Shown: positions 7,578 through 15,115, counted from the stretch's first letter. The stretch: DNA of 19,941 nucleotides from Desulfobulbus sp. (GCA_028684915.1 JAQUEZ010000101.1:1-19941), one strand, 5' to 3'. Notes: a model not told the origin generated them from the letters alone. Made by a program: numbers and translations.

Positions 7578-9613
7578 TCGGGTAGCCGGGGGAATTTCTC
7601 CCCCAGCCCCCACACCACCTAGCATGCGGGTCCGCACTAGGCGGTTCCCATGAGCTACCGAGCCGTAGCCGGGTAATGGATGTTTACCCATAGATCTTTG
7701 ATAGAAAGCAAACCTTGAACCTTGAGCCATTGATTGGTCATGCCCGACTGGGTCGCCAAGGTACGTGATAATCTCAACGGGCCTTTCCGGCTCAATCCAA
7801 CCAAGATAGCAGTATGCAAGAAGGTACCGAGCTTGGTCAGCTCGCGAACCTTGGTACGACAGTAACGCCACTGCTTCCAGTAGCACATACGCACCCTGCG
7901 GCGCAGCCAGTGGTCGAGTTCGGGTACGGGACGATACAGCTCCGATATCCCGAAATATCCCATCCAGCCGCGCAGATACTCGGCCAGCTTGAACATTCGA
8001 TACTCCATAGAGACACCCCAGCTCCGTCCGGTCAATTCCTTGATGCGCTGTTTGAAACGCACAAAAGCCTTGTCCGCCCAACGGATCTTGGTACCCGTAA
8101 AGGAAAAACCGAGGAAGGTGATCTCGTTGGTATGAGCCACCTTGCTTTTCTCCTGGTTGACTTTGAGCTTGAGTCGCTTTTCAAGAAACCGGGTGACACT
8201 GGCCATGACCCGCTCACCCGCCCGGCGACTCTTCACCAAGATGACGAAGTCATCGGCATAACGGGCGAAGCGGTGGCTTCGCCCCTCAAGTTCCTTGTCG
8301 AGCTCATCCAGGAGGATGTTGCTGAGCAGCGGTGAAAGTGGTCCGCCCTGAGGAACACCCTTGCGGGTCTCGTGGAGGCGGTCACCTATCACCACTCCTG
8401 CTCGCAGGTATGTGCCAATCAGCTTCAAGACGCGCTTGTCACGCACCTTTTTGCCGACCCTGGCCATGAGCACATCGTGCTCCACCGTGTCGAAGAATTT
8501 CGCCAAGTCGGCATCAACAGCCACGCGGTATCCCTCGCGGATGTAATGGCGCACCTGGTACACGGCATCGTGGGGCGCCAGCCCCTTGCGGAAGCCAAAG
8601 CTTGCCTCCGAAAAGCCATGATCAAAGATCGGCGCCAGCACCTGAGCAATAGCTTGTTGGATCAGGCGGTCAAGAACGGCAGGAATCCCCAGGGGACGCG
8701 TGCCCCCCGTTGCCTTAGGAATCTCCACCCTCTTGACCGGTAACGGCTTGTAACTGTTTGCAAAGATTGACGAACGGATCGCCGGCCAATGTTCCCAAGC
8801 ATAGGCCATGAAGTCGTCTATGGGCATGCCATCCACGCCCGGCGCTCCACGATTGGCCTTGACCCGTTTCCAGGCTTCACTCAGGTTGGCTCGGGAGAGA
8901 ATCCGCTCCAACAGGTATTCATCGGGATCGGATTGACCGTCAACGCGCCGACCAACTACTCCCCCGGTCGGGTTCATCGCACTGGTCGAGCATGACGGAT
9001 CTTTTCCCTTCTCTGGGTTCGGTCCTTCGTCCGCTGGCGGCGGACTACTATAACCTCTGCTGACTCCTGCCTGGGAACCAGGCATGTTGCCATGCATGGC
9101 GCTTTCCAACGGGAGTTGGATCGCATACCGGACAGGTCTCCCCGGATAAGGACGTGATCTTTCACTATGCAATCGCGGCATTTACCGTATCTCCTCAACC
9201 CGAGGCGTTGTCATGTTGTGCTGACTTACCTGGAGACTCGGCCTTGTATGCCGTTTCTGTTCGTCGACTCATAGCTTTGCGTTCCAGCTTCCTCCAGACG
9301 AGCCCTCGCGAGATCGCCCTTGCTTTCGGCTAGTATTTATGCTCCTGTCATCACGACAGTAACAGGGTTTACATACAGGGGACTTACACCCCATGAGATC
9401 ACGCCCATGCCGGGCGTACACAGGGCGTTGCAGGGGACGCCTTCCAGCAAGCTTCGCTTGCTTCCGGTCGCCTCTGAACTTCGACGTTCAAAGTCAACAT
9501 TGCTTCTGTATATCTGAACCGTTCCAACAGACGATCAGTGCGCTTGGGTGATCGAGAGTGACGAAGTCGGCAGGGTTCTGCGCCTGGGAGACTCTGGCGT
9601 CAGCCTTGCGCAC
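7577..9613 (-). mobile_element. Group II intron, complete, inserted antisense to the TIR gene
   Basis: On the minus strand a 5' end GTGCGCAAGG begins at 9613 (family consensus GUGYG). About 500 nt of structured domains I-III lead to the intron ORF. After the ORF stop come a domain V-like hairpin (7617-7646; arms ACCGCCTAG and CTAGGTGGT pair with one G-U) and a domain VI-like stem of G-run and C-run arms around GAAA (7581-7612). The element then ends at CCCGAT. The exact ends are my reading of these signals. A possible EBS1 (GACGAA, minus strand, 9265-9260) can pair with the 5'-exon TTCGTT, with one wobble. Removing 7577-9613 rejoins a sequence that still gives a TAA stop to the TIR gene, so insertion would be silent for it. 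The maturase lacks an endonuclease domain, suggesting retrohoming that uses nascent DNA primers. Confidence 0.78.
7655..9097 (-). CDS. ltrA: Group II intron reverse transcriptase/maturase
   Basis: The open frame extends to 9181. I prefer the ATG at 9097 (MHGNMPGS...), which follows GGAAAG and gives 480 residues, though the start is uncertain. The RT core shows RT0/1 'KRVKANRGAPGVDGM', RT2 'RPLGIPAVLDRLIQQAI', RT3 'VDADLAKFFDTVEHD', RT4 'KGVPQGGPLSPLLSNILLDELD', and the catalytic YADD at residues 280-283 with downstream 'LGFSFTG'. It ends in the maturase (X) region 'LAEYLRGWMGYFGISELYRPVPELDHWLRRRVRMCYWKQW'. There is no HNH endonuclease domain. The protein binds the intron RNA, promotes splicing and copies the intron into DNA at new sites. 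The frame is intact with all catalytic Asp residues, so the intron may still be mobile. Confidence 0.93.
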   Translation of the reverse strand: MHGNMPGSQAGVSRGYSSPPPADEGPNPEKGKDPSCSTSAMNPTGGVVGRRVDGQSDPDEYLLERILSRANLSEAWKRVKANRGAPGVDGMPIDDFMAYAWEHWPAIRSSIFANSYKPLPVKRVEIPKATGGTRPLGIPAVLDRLIQQAIAQVLAPIFDHGFSEASFGFRKGLAPHDAVYQVRHYIREGYRVAVDADLAKFFDTVEHDVLMARVGKKVRDKRVLKLIGTYLRAGVVIGDRLHETRKGVPQGGPLSPLLSNILLDELDKELEGRSHRFARYADDFVILVKSRRAGERVMASVTRFLEKRLKLKVNQEKSKVAHTNEITFLGFSFTGTKIRWADKAFVRFKQRIKELTGRSWGVSMEYRMFKLAEYLRGWMGYFGISELYRPVPELDHWLRRRVRMCYWKQWRYCRTKVRELTKLGTFLHTAILVGLSRKGPLRLSRTLATQSGMTNQWLKVQGLLSIKDLWVNIHYPATAR

Positions 9614-9734
9614 AACGAAGGTGGGAAAAATCATGAGGGATGAGCCAGCGCCGCAACCAAAGCATGCTCTCAAGAGAAAAACAGCAGACGACGTCTCTTG
9701 ACATCCTGCTTTTCACCGTGGCGCGAACAAGCCG

Positions 9735-9782
9735 GGACGCTGGAACGTCCAGGGCTGCATTCCCACGCTGGAGCGTGGGAAT
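9735..9782. repeat. REP-like double hairpin with TGGA loops
   Basis: Two adjacent hairpins share the core ACGCTGGA. The first is GGACG (9735-9739) with CGTCC (9746-9750). The second is a perfect 10-bp stem, ATTCCCACGC (9759-9768), TGGA, GCGTGGGAAT (9773-9782). Paired hairpins of this kind are typical of dispersed REP/BIME elements found many times per genome. It lies between the intron and the hemerythrin gene, just outside the right end of the accessory island. Only one copy falls in this window, so dispersal cannot be shown here. Confidence 0.6.
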
Positions 9783-9902
9783 GATCACAAAGACGAGGGA
9801 CGGTCTTCCCGCCGCGTGTCGATGGTGGAAATCGAGACGAATGACACAGAACAATCGATCTGTCGAAGAACATTCGACATTATCCAGAGCAAGGAACGGA
9901 AT

Positions 9903-10331
9903 ATGACGGGACGTCTCGGAGCATGGGAAGCGTGTTATGAGTTGGGCATCGAGGATATCGACCTGCAGCACCACTTCTTTTTCAACCTGATCAACCGTTT
10001 GGCCAGCGAGTTGCTGCAGACCGACAACGTGCAGCACCGGGGCGAGTTGATCAACGAACTCAACGCCTACGCCAAGTTCCACTTCATCAGTGAAGAGAAC
10101 ATGATGCGCAAGTCGGCCTATCCCCATTTCCTCCACCACCAGAACCTGCATGTGGAACTGATCGAACAACTCTCCACCCGGGGCAGCATGCTGTTCCTCC
10201 CGGATGCGCAGGGGGCCGTCGAGTCGATCGTCACCTTTCTTGGCGAGTGGTTTCTTCAGCATACCAGGGAAGTCGACAGACAATTTGCCCGTTACCTGCT
10301 GGAAGCGCCCATTGAGGACTCGCGCTGGTAA
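9903..10331 (+). CDS. Bacteriohemerythrin
   Basis: A 142-residue single-domain oxygen-binding protein. The ATG at 9903 is chosen over the open-frame ATG at 9816 because AAGGA lies 8 nt upstream and the protein then begins, as family members do, shortly before 'WEACYELGIEDIDLQHHFFFNLINRL'. All expected diiron ligands are visible: His23, His60 and Glu64 (FHFISEE), His79 and His83 (HQNLH), and His120 with Asp125 (HTREVD). No signal peptide or membrane segment is present, so it is a free cytoplasmic form. Known roles in anaerobes and microaerophiles are oxygen scavenging, storage or delivery and oxygen-linked signalling. A protective role for oxygen-sensitive enzymes such as the [FeFe]-hydrogenase 6 kb away is possible but only inferred. 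It stands alone between a REP-like repeat and a 632-bp gap. Confidence 0.9.
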   Translation: MTGRLGAWEACYELGIEDIDLQHHFFFNLINRLASELLQTDNVQHRGELINELNAYAKFHFISEENMMRKSAYPHFLHHQNLHVELIEQLSTRGSMLFLPDAQGAVESIVTFLGEWFLQHTREVDRQFARYLLEAPIEDSRW

Positions 10332-10963
10332 CGGCCCGGCAACCTAAAGCGCAACGCAAACGCATTTTTTTAAAAAAATCAGTCAGATGTCACGTTTATC
10401 GCTTCCGGTTTTCGAAGTAAAGTGGTCGGCCAACAAAGAACTTCACGCTGCAAGGAAAGTGCCTTGGGGGAAATTCAGAGGGACGGCAGCGATTCCGGAA
10501 ACCCGTTCTCCAGTTGGCATTTTTCAGGATTACCCTGGCATTTGAGCCTATTGGCGGCATCGGGCCAGAAGCGCACATTGCTCAAACAGAATTCGCCTGA
10601 AGAGTGGGTGCAGTAGGGGATGAACACGAACCCGCCTTTTGATTGCCGCCAGCTTGGCTGTATGTCCCTAGATTGCGGTTGTTGTTCAACCCGGTAAAGC
10701 CTGCAGGAGTTCATAGTTTGCTCGCATGTGGAGATTGTGAATGATGGGGGCCTGAAAGGCGCCCTGTGTTTGCTGATCAACGTTGCTGATCAACCAATGT
10801 GGCAAAAGCAGCAAATACAGCAAATGCAACCTGACTAAAACGAGTTTTAGGCGGCAACGCAATGATCTTGTCCGCTGCAAACGCCTGACAGGCAGACGCA
10901 GGGCTCGGCTGGAACCGATCAACCACCACTGCTCACCCCAAAAAAAGGCCTAAGGCGCTTCCT
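10332..10963. other. Repeat-containing gap upstream of uvrC
   Basis: These 632 bp have no gene I can support. They hold a T7A7 palindrome (10365-10378), a 12-bp direct repeat TTGCTGATCAAC (10770-10781 and 10783-10794, period 13), a 9-bp near-tandem CAGCAAATA/CAGCAAATG around 10810-10828, and an inverted repeat CTAAAAC-GA-GTTTTAG (10835-10850). A minus-strand open frame at 10475-10780 is Cys- and Pro-rich, without an RBS or recognisable domain. It may be a decayed element. Confidence 0.5.
10835..10850. promoter_or_regulatory. Inverted repeat upstream of uvrC (possible operator)
   Basis: Perfect 7-bp arms CTAAAAC and GTTTTAG are separated by GA. The 2-nt spacer favours recognition as duplex DNA by a dimeric regulator over an RNA hairpin. 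It lies 114 bp before the uvrC start. No regulator is identified. Confidence 0.3.
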
Positions 10964-12826
10964 TTGACTGCAACACCAGCATCACCAGCATCTGAAACCG
11001 CACCGCACGCCTCGCCGCTCTCCGCCGAATTTCTTGCCACCGTCAGCCACGGGCCGGGCGTCTATCAGATGCTCGCCAAAAAGCAGGTCCTCTATGTGGG
11101 CAAGGCTCGCGACCTGCGCAAGCGGCTGAGCCAGTACGCCCACTTCAGCGGCCCGGTCCATTCCAAAACCGCGGTCATGCTCTCGCATGTGCAGCGGGTC
11201 GAGACCATCCTCACCACCACCGAAAAGGAGGCCCTGATTCTTGAGGCCTCGCTGATCAAGCAGCACAGGCCGCGCTACAACGTCATCCTCCGCGACGACA
11301 AAAATTATCCGCTGATCATGGTCACCACCCGCGATCCCTGGCCACGGGTGGTGGTCACCCGCAAACGGCTGCGCGACGGCAACCGCTACTTCGGCCCCTA
11401 CTCTTCCGGCACGGCCATGCGCGCCACCCTGTCGCTGCTGTATGCGCAATTTCCCCTTCGGCGCTGCAAGATCATGCGCGAACGCACCCGGCCCTGCCTC
11501 AACTACCAGATGGGCCGCTGCCTCGCCCCTTGCGCGGGTTTGGTGGATGCGACGGAATACCAGCGGATGGTGCGCGACGTGCTCTTGATTCTGGAGGGCA
11601 AGGTGAGCGAGGTGGTTCGCGAGTTGACCGCCAAGATGGAGCAGGCGGCAGAGCACCTTGCGTTTGAAAAGGCGGCCTTGTACCGGGACCAGATCAAGGG
11701 ATTGACCCGGACCACCGAACACCAGGCCATTGTCGCCGAGCATCACCTGGATCAGGACGTGTTCGGCCTGCACCGTCAGGACGCCTCGGTGGGCGTGGCC
11801 CTGCTCTTTGTCCGGGGCGGAATGATCACCGGGGCGCAATCGTTTTTTCTCGCCGACCCGCTGGGCGAGGACGACAGCCTGCTGGCCCAGACCATCCTCC
11901 AGTACTATTCGGCCGAACGCCAGCCGCCGCGCGAACTGCTGCTGCCCTTTGTTCTTGAAGACGAGGCGCTGATCAGCGAGCGGTTGGCGGAGTTGCGCGA
12001 AGGCCCGGTGGCGCTCTTGGCGCCGCAACGCGGCAAGCGGATGCAGTTGATGCAGATGGCTGAGACCAACGCCGCCCAGGTGTTTTCGGAGCTGGCGAAA
12101 AAGGAGCAGTCCTGGGAAACCCTGGCCACCGCCCTGCAAGCAAAGCTGCGGCTGGCCAACCGGCCGGAAACCATCGAATGTCTGGACATCTCCAACCTTC
12201 AGGGCAAGCAGGCGGTGGGCTCGCTGGTCTGTTTTGTTCAGGGCGACAAGGCGGCTAAACTCTATCGCCATTACCGGATCAAATCCCAGGACACCCCGGA
12301 CGACTACGCCATGATGCGCGAAGTGTTGGAACGAAGGATCGCCAAAGGGGTTGAAACCGACAATTTGCCTGATTTGCTGCTGCTTGACGGCGGCAAGGGC
12401 CAGTTGCAGGTGGCGGTTGACGTGCTCAGCCGTTTTGATCTGCTCCAGCGCATTGATCTGGCCTCCATTGCCAAGGAAAAGGAAGAAGAGGGGGAAAAGC
12501 TGTTTCGGCCGGGGCGAAAAAATCCGATTCTGCTGCCCGCCCATTCGCCGGTGCTGCTCTATCTGATGCGCATCCGCGACGAGGCGCACCGCTTTGGCAT
12601 CACTTTCCACCGCAGGTTGCGCGGCAAGGCGCAGTTGCAGTCGCAGTTGGACGAAATCGAGGGCATCGGTCCGAAACGCAAGCAGGTGCTGCTGCAGACG
12701 CTAGGCAGCGTCAAACGGGTGACCGAGGCCGGGGTGGAAGAACTGGCCGCTGTGCCCGGCATCGGCCCGGAACTGGCTCGGCTGATTTACCGACAACTGC
12801 ACGGAGACGACCATGGAACCGGATGA
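10964..12826 (+). CDS. uvrC: Excinuclease ABC subunit C (UvrC)
   Basis: A 620-residue protein of normal family length. In nucleotide excision repair, UvrC is recruited by UvrB to damaged DNA and makes the 3' and 5' incisions. Seen in order: a GIY-YIG nuclease (PGVYQM at 31-36 and LYVGKARDLRKRL at 43-55, catalytic-region Glu near 94); a Cys cluster at 168, 178, 186 and 190 that fits the [4Fe-4S] site reported for UvrC; a UVR (UvrB-contact) helix pair at about 205-245; the RNase H-like nuclease with Asp408 (ECLDIS), Asp475 (LLLLDGGKGQL) and His542 (DEAHRF); and tandem helix-hairpin-helix motifs at 563-612. The start is a TTG (10964). The first ATG in frame would remove the GIY-YIG strand, so the TTG reading is preferred. 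The 3' end overlaps the next gene by 14 nt. Confidence 0.96.
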   Translation: MTATPASPASETAPHASPLSAEFLATVSHGPGVYQMLAKKQVLYVGKARDLRKRLSQYAHFSGPVHSKTAVMLSHVQRVETILTTTEKEALILEASLIKQHRPRYNVILRDDKNYPLIMVTTRDPWPRVVVTRKRLRDGNRYFGPYSSGTAMRATLSLLYAQFPLRRCKIMRERTRPCLNYQMGRCLAPCAGLVDATEYQRMVRDVLLILEGKVSEVVRELTAKMEQAAEHLAFEKAALYRDQIKGLTRTTEHQAIVAEHHLDQDVFGLHRQDASVGVALLFVRGGMITGAQSFFLADPLGEDDSLLAQTILQYYSAERQPPRELLLPFVLEDEALISERLAELREGPVALLAPQRGKRMQLMQMAETNAAQVFSELAKKEQSWETLATALQAKLRLANRPETIECLDISNLQGKQAVGSLVCFVQGDKAAKLYRHYRIKSQDTPDDYAMMREVLERRIAKGVETDNLPDLLLLDGGKGQLQVAVDVLSRFDLLQRIDLASIAKEKEEEGEKLFRPGRKNPILLPAHSPVLLYLMRIRDEAHRFGITFHRRLRGKAQLQSQLDEIEGIGPKRKQVLLQTLGSVKRVTEAGVEELAAVPGIGPELARLIYRQLHGDDHGTG

Positions 12827-13025
12827 ACGGACGATGGCGCGGCTCAAGGCCGGTTGCATCTGCAAGGGCGTTAAGCTGATCCGCCTGATTGAGGCGATTG
12901 AAAACGGGGCAACCACTTTTGAACAAGTCGCCGTGGTTTGCGGCATCGGCGACGGCCCGTGCAAGGGCAAACGGTGCGGGGCAAAGGTGCAGCAACTGCT
13001 GCTGGCCCGTGATGGCCTGGATTGA
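12813..13025 (+). CDS. BFD-like [2Fe-2S]-binding small protein
   Basis: A 70-residue protein starting 14 nt inside the end of uvrC, so probably translationally coupled to it. It contains CxC (Cys15, Cys17 in 'GCICKGVKL'), then 'LIEAIENGATTFEQVAVVCGIGDGPCKGKRC' with Cys43, Cys50 and Cys55. That helix-helix layout, with the Cys pair before the first helix and the second pair after a Gly-rich turn, is that of bacterioferritin-associated-ferredoxin (BFD/Fer2_BFD) domains. The second pair is spaced C-x4-C here instead of the usual C-x2-C, which is an oddity. Family members pass electrons or serve as iron-sulfur modules attached to other enzymes. A tie to UvrC function is not established, and the pairing may be purely operonic. 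Confidence 0.75.
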   Translation: MEPDERTMARLKAGCICKGVKLIRLIEAIENGATTFEQVAVVCGIGDGPCKGKRCGAKVQQLLLARDGLD

Positions 13026-13157
13026 GGCAGCCATCGATTGTTCCGCAATAATTCAATTTTTACATCAAGCGAGGCCTGCTGCACACAGCAACATCTCGTC
13101 GAGGAGGGTGCGTCATATCAACCCGTAACGGAATCCGGGAACACATCAAGTCAGTGA

Positions 13158-13524
13158 CCACCGGCAAAGCCGGTGGCTTGAAAGATTTGGAGCCGCTCAA
13201 AGCGGCATGTTCAAAAGATTTACGGACCACCCTTCGGTGGTCAAGTTGTCGGCTACAGCTTTGGTAGATTGTCGGGAATTCGAATTTATCACCATTCGAG
13301 TCCTCCGTTTTAGGCTTGGCACAGCAAGACAAAATCAGGTTCGGTAGCCGGTAACCCTTTAATTTAAAATGAACTTGTTACCAACACCTACCAAGTCGTA
13401 TCTCATTCTACACATGTTCTCTGGCTAGGAGCTTCCACATAAATCATCCATAGCTCAGACAACTGGCAGCTTTCGATAATCCAGTAACCGTCAAACTTTT
13501 GGGGTCCCCCGGCAAAGCCGGGGG
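13158..13524. repeat. Hairpin-bounded 367-bp element without a gene (possible IS200/IS605-type relic or orphan omega-RNA)
   Basis: The first hairpin is CCACCGGC-AAA-GCCGGTGG (13158-13176) and the last is CCCCCGGC-AAA-GCCGGGGG (13506-13524). They share the same AAA loop and CCGGC core in the same orientation. Between them lie two more hairpins, GCCGCT-CAA-AGCGGC (13192-13206) and GACCACC-CTTC-GGTGGTC (13225-13242), and then about 260 bp of lower-GC sequence without a supported gene. Terminal hairpins in direct orientation, with no terminal inverted repeats, are what IS200/IS605 elements use. Clustered hairpins at one end also resemble the omega-RNA (HEARO) of IscB loci. No TnpA, TnpB or IscB fragment is seen, so this is an inference from structure alone. 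Confidence 0.4.
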
Positions 13525-13545
13525 TTTACCCAAGGGAAATTATCC

Positions 13546-13571
13546 CCCGGATTCCGCAGGCTGCATCCGGG
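13546..13571. repeat. REP-like hairpin CCCGGAT...ATCCGGG
   Basis: Arms CCCGGAT (13546-13552) and ATCCGGG (13565-13571) flank a GCAG/CTGC core and are followed by CTACGG. This resembles the dispersed 'GTAGCCCGGATG...' REP-type palindromes of many Proteobacteria-like genomes. Only one copy is present here. Confidence 0.45.
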
Positions 13572-13598
13572 CTACGGTCGCCGGCCAGCTCTCCGTAC

Positions 13599-13645
13599 AA
13601 ACACAACAGGCGTCGCCGGATGATCCGACGACGCCTGTTGTGTTT
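13599..13645 (-). terminator. Strong terminator hairpin downstream of hydG
   Basis: A perfect 17-bp stem pairs 13599-13615 with 13629-13645. The 13-nt apical loop can itself pair CGGA with TCCG. It begins 37 bp after the hydG stop. On the minus strand it ends in TTTGT, a short U-run. The arms start AAA and end TTT, so it could also stop plus-strand transcription from the repeat region. Confidence 0.75.
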
Positions 13646-13681
13646 CCATCAAGCAGCATCTGCCTGAAAGGGTGCAATCAA

Positions 13682-15115
13682 TCAGAAAAACAGATCCCGG
13701 GTTTTGCCGCCCCGGATCATAGCCACGTTTTCCCGTGCTTTTTCCCGATGTTCGAGCTTGGGCACCTTTTCCAGTTCCCGATCCACCATGGCGTACCCAA
13801 GGGCCTTGACCTCGGGCGAGGCGTAATCCTCCAGATATTCCGACAGGGTCATCAGGGCGTTGGGGTGACAGACGTTCTTGATCTGGCCGCTCTTGGCCAG
13901 GGCCATGAATCGGTCGCCGGTGCGGCCGGACCGATAACAGGCGGTGCACCAGGACGGCACCAGCCCTTCCTCGATCAGCCAATGGATAATCTCGTCGGCG
14001 GTGCGCTCGTCGTTCTTGGCGAACTGGGCTGTCAGATCGGGATCAATCACCCCGGTTTCGCGGCGACGCTTCTCCGCCATGTAGCCGCCCACGCCAACGG
14101 CGCTGCAGGCGCTCATCTGGGTGACGCCGCAATCGAGCAGATCCTTGCGCATGGCGGCGCTTTCGCGGGTGGAGATGATGATGCCGGTGTAGGGCACGGC
14201 CAGACGCAACACCGCAACGATCTTTTTGAAGGTCTCGTCGTCGGGAATGTTGGGATAAACGGTGCTCAGGTCAACGCCTTCAGCGGGCCGGATGCGCGGC
14301 ACGGAGATGGTGTGGAAGCCGACGCCGTAGGTCTCTTCCAGGTGTTCGTTGTGCATCACCATGGCCAGGGCTTCGAAATAGGGATCGTACAAGCCGAACA
14401 GCGCGCCGGCCCCGACGTCGTCAACGCCGCCGGTCATGGCCCGGTCAAAAGCAGTGGTGTGATACCAGTAGTCCTTTTTGGGGCCGTTCAGGTGGTATTT
14501 CTCGTAGGTCGGCTGGTGGTAGGTTTCCTGAAAGAGAATATAGGTGCCTATGCCCACGTCCTTGAGTTTGCCGTAGTTTTCCACCGTGGTGGCGGCAATG
14601 TTGACGTTGACCCGGCGAATCTCGCCGGAGAGGTCGGCCTGGGTTTGATAGATGGTGCGCAGACAGTCGAGGATATAGTCGATCGGGCAGTTCTCGTCGT
14701 CTTCGCCGGCCTCCAGGGCAATGCGTTTGTGGCCCATGCCGACGATCTCGATGATCTCGTCGCGGACCTCCTGCTGGGTCAGCTTGCGGCGTTTGAAGGT
14801 GTGGCAATCGTTGTACGAACAGTAGGCGCAGCGGTTGACGCAGTAGTCGCTGACGTACAGCGGCGCGAACATGACGATGCGGTTGCCGTAGATCTCCTCC
14901 TTGATGCGACGGGCCGTCTGGAACAACCGGGGCAGGTGTTTGTCGTCCATCTTGAGCAGGCTGGCCACCTCCAGGTGGGTCAAGCCGGCAAACCGGGACG
15001 CCTTGTCGAGGATCGCGTCGATTTCGCTGTCCGGGGTCGCGGCCGCCTGGGCCAGGATGGTCTCGATTTCGTCGGGACGGATGAATTCCTCAATTTCCAT
15101 ATTTTCTATCAGCAT
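13682..15115 (-). CDS. hydG: [FeFe]-hydrogenase maturation radical SAM protein HydG
   Basis: A 477-residue protein when read from the ATG at 15115, which has GGAGG 7 nt upstream. The frame runs 17 codons further without a better start. HydG cleaves tyrosine to p-cresol and dehydroglycine and converts the latter to the CO and CN ligands of the H-cluster. The N-terminal radical-SAM motif is CVNRCAYC (Cys92, Cys96, Cys99), inside 'FAPLYVSDYCVNRCAYCSYND'. The HydG-specific C-terminal cluster motif C-x2-C-x22-C (Cys390, Cys393, Cys416; 'CTACYRSG...NVCHPNAL') separates it from ThiH, which lacks it. It lies downstream of the hydrogenase genes on the same strand with a 269-bp gap containing a hairpin. 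It may be read through from that operon or have its own promoter. The partners HydE and HydF are not in the window. Confidence 0.96.
   Translation of the reverse strand: MLIENMEIEEFIRPDEIETILAQAAATPDSEIDAILDKASRFAGLTHLEVASLLKMDDKHLPRLFQTARRIKEEIYGNRIVMFAPLYVSDYCVNRCAYCSYNDCHTFKRRKLTQQEVRDEIIEIVGMGHKRIALEAGEDDENCPIDYILDCLRTIYQTQADLSGEIRRVNVNIAATTVENYGKLKDVGIGTYILFQETYHQPTYEKYHLNGPKKDYWYHTTAFDRAMTGGVDDVGAGALFGLYDPYFEALAMVMHNEHLEETYGVGFHTISVPRIRPAEGVDLSTVYPNIPDDETFKKIVAVLRLAVPYTGIIISTRESAAMRKDLLDCGVTQMSACSAVGVGGYMAEKRRRETGVIDPDLTAQFAKNDERTADEIIHWLIEEGLVPSWCTACYRSGRTGDRFMALAKSGQIKNVCHPNALMTLSEYLEDYASPEVKALGYAMVDRELEKVPKLEHREKARENVAMIRGGKTRDLFF

Noticed and set aside
9640..9906. Plus-strand 88-codon open frame before the hemerythrin gene
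   Set aside because: It spans the REP-like hairpins, encodes a Arg/Ser-rich product without family features, and lies across a repeat.
10475..10780. Minus-strand 101-codon open frame in the gap before uvrC
   Set aside because: No RBS and no recognisable domain; composition looks non-coding. It might be a fossil, but this cannot be supported here.
10982..12610. 542-codon open frame antisense to uvrC
   Set aside because: A GC-rich shadow of uvrC codon structure, with His/Gln/Gly-rich composition and no domain.
13370..13429. Short ATG frame after the hairpin cluster, where an IscB gene would start
   Set aside because: It ends after 19 codons and has no IscB-like N-terminus, so no nuclease gene remains even if the hairpins are an omega-RNA relic.
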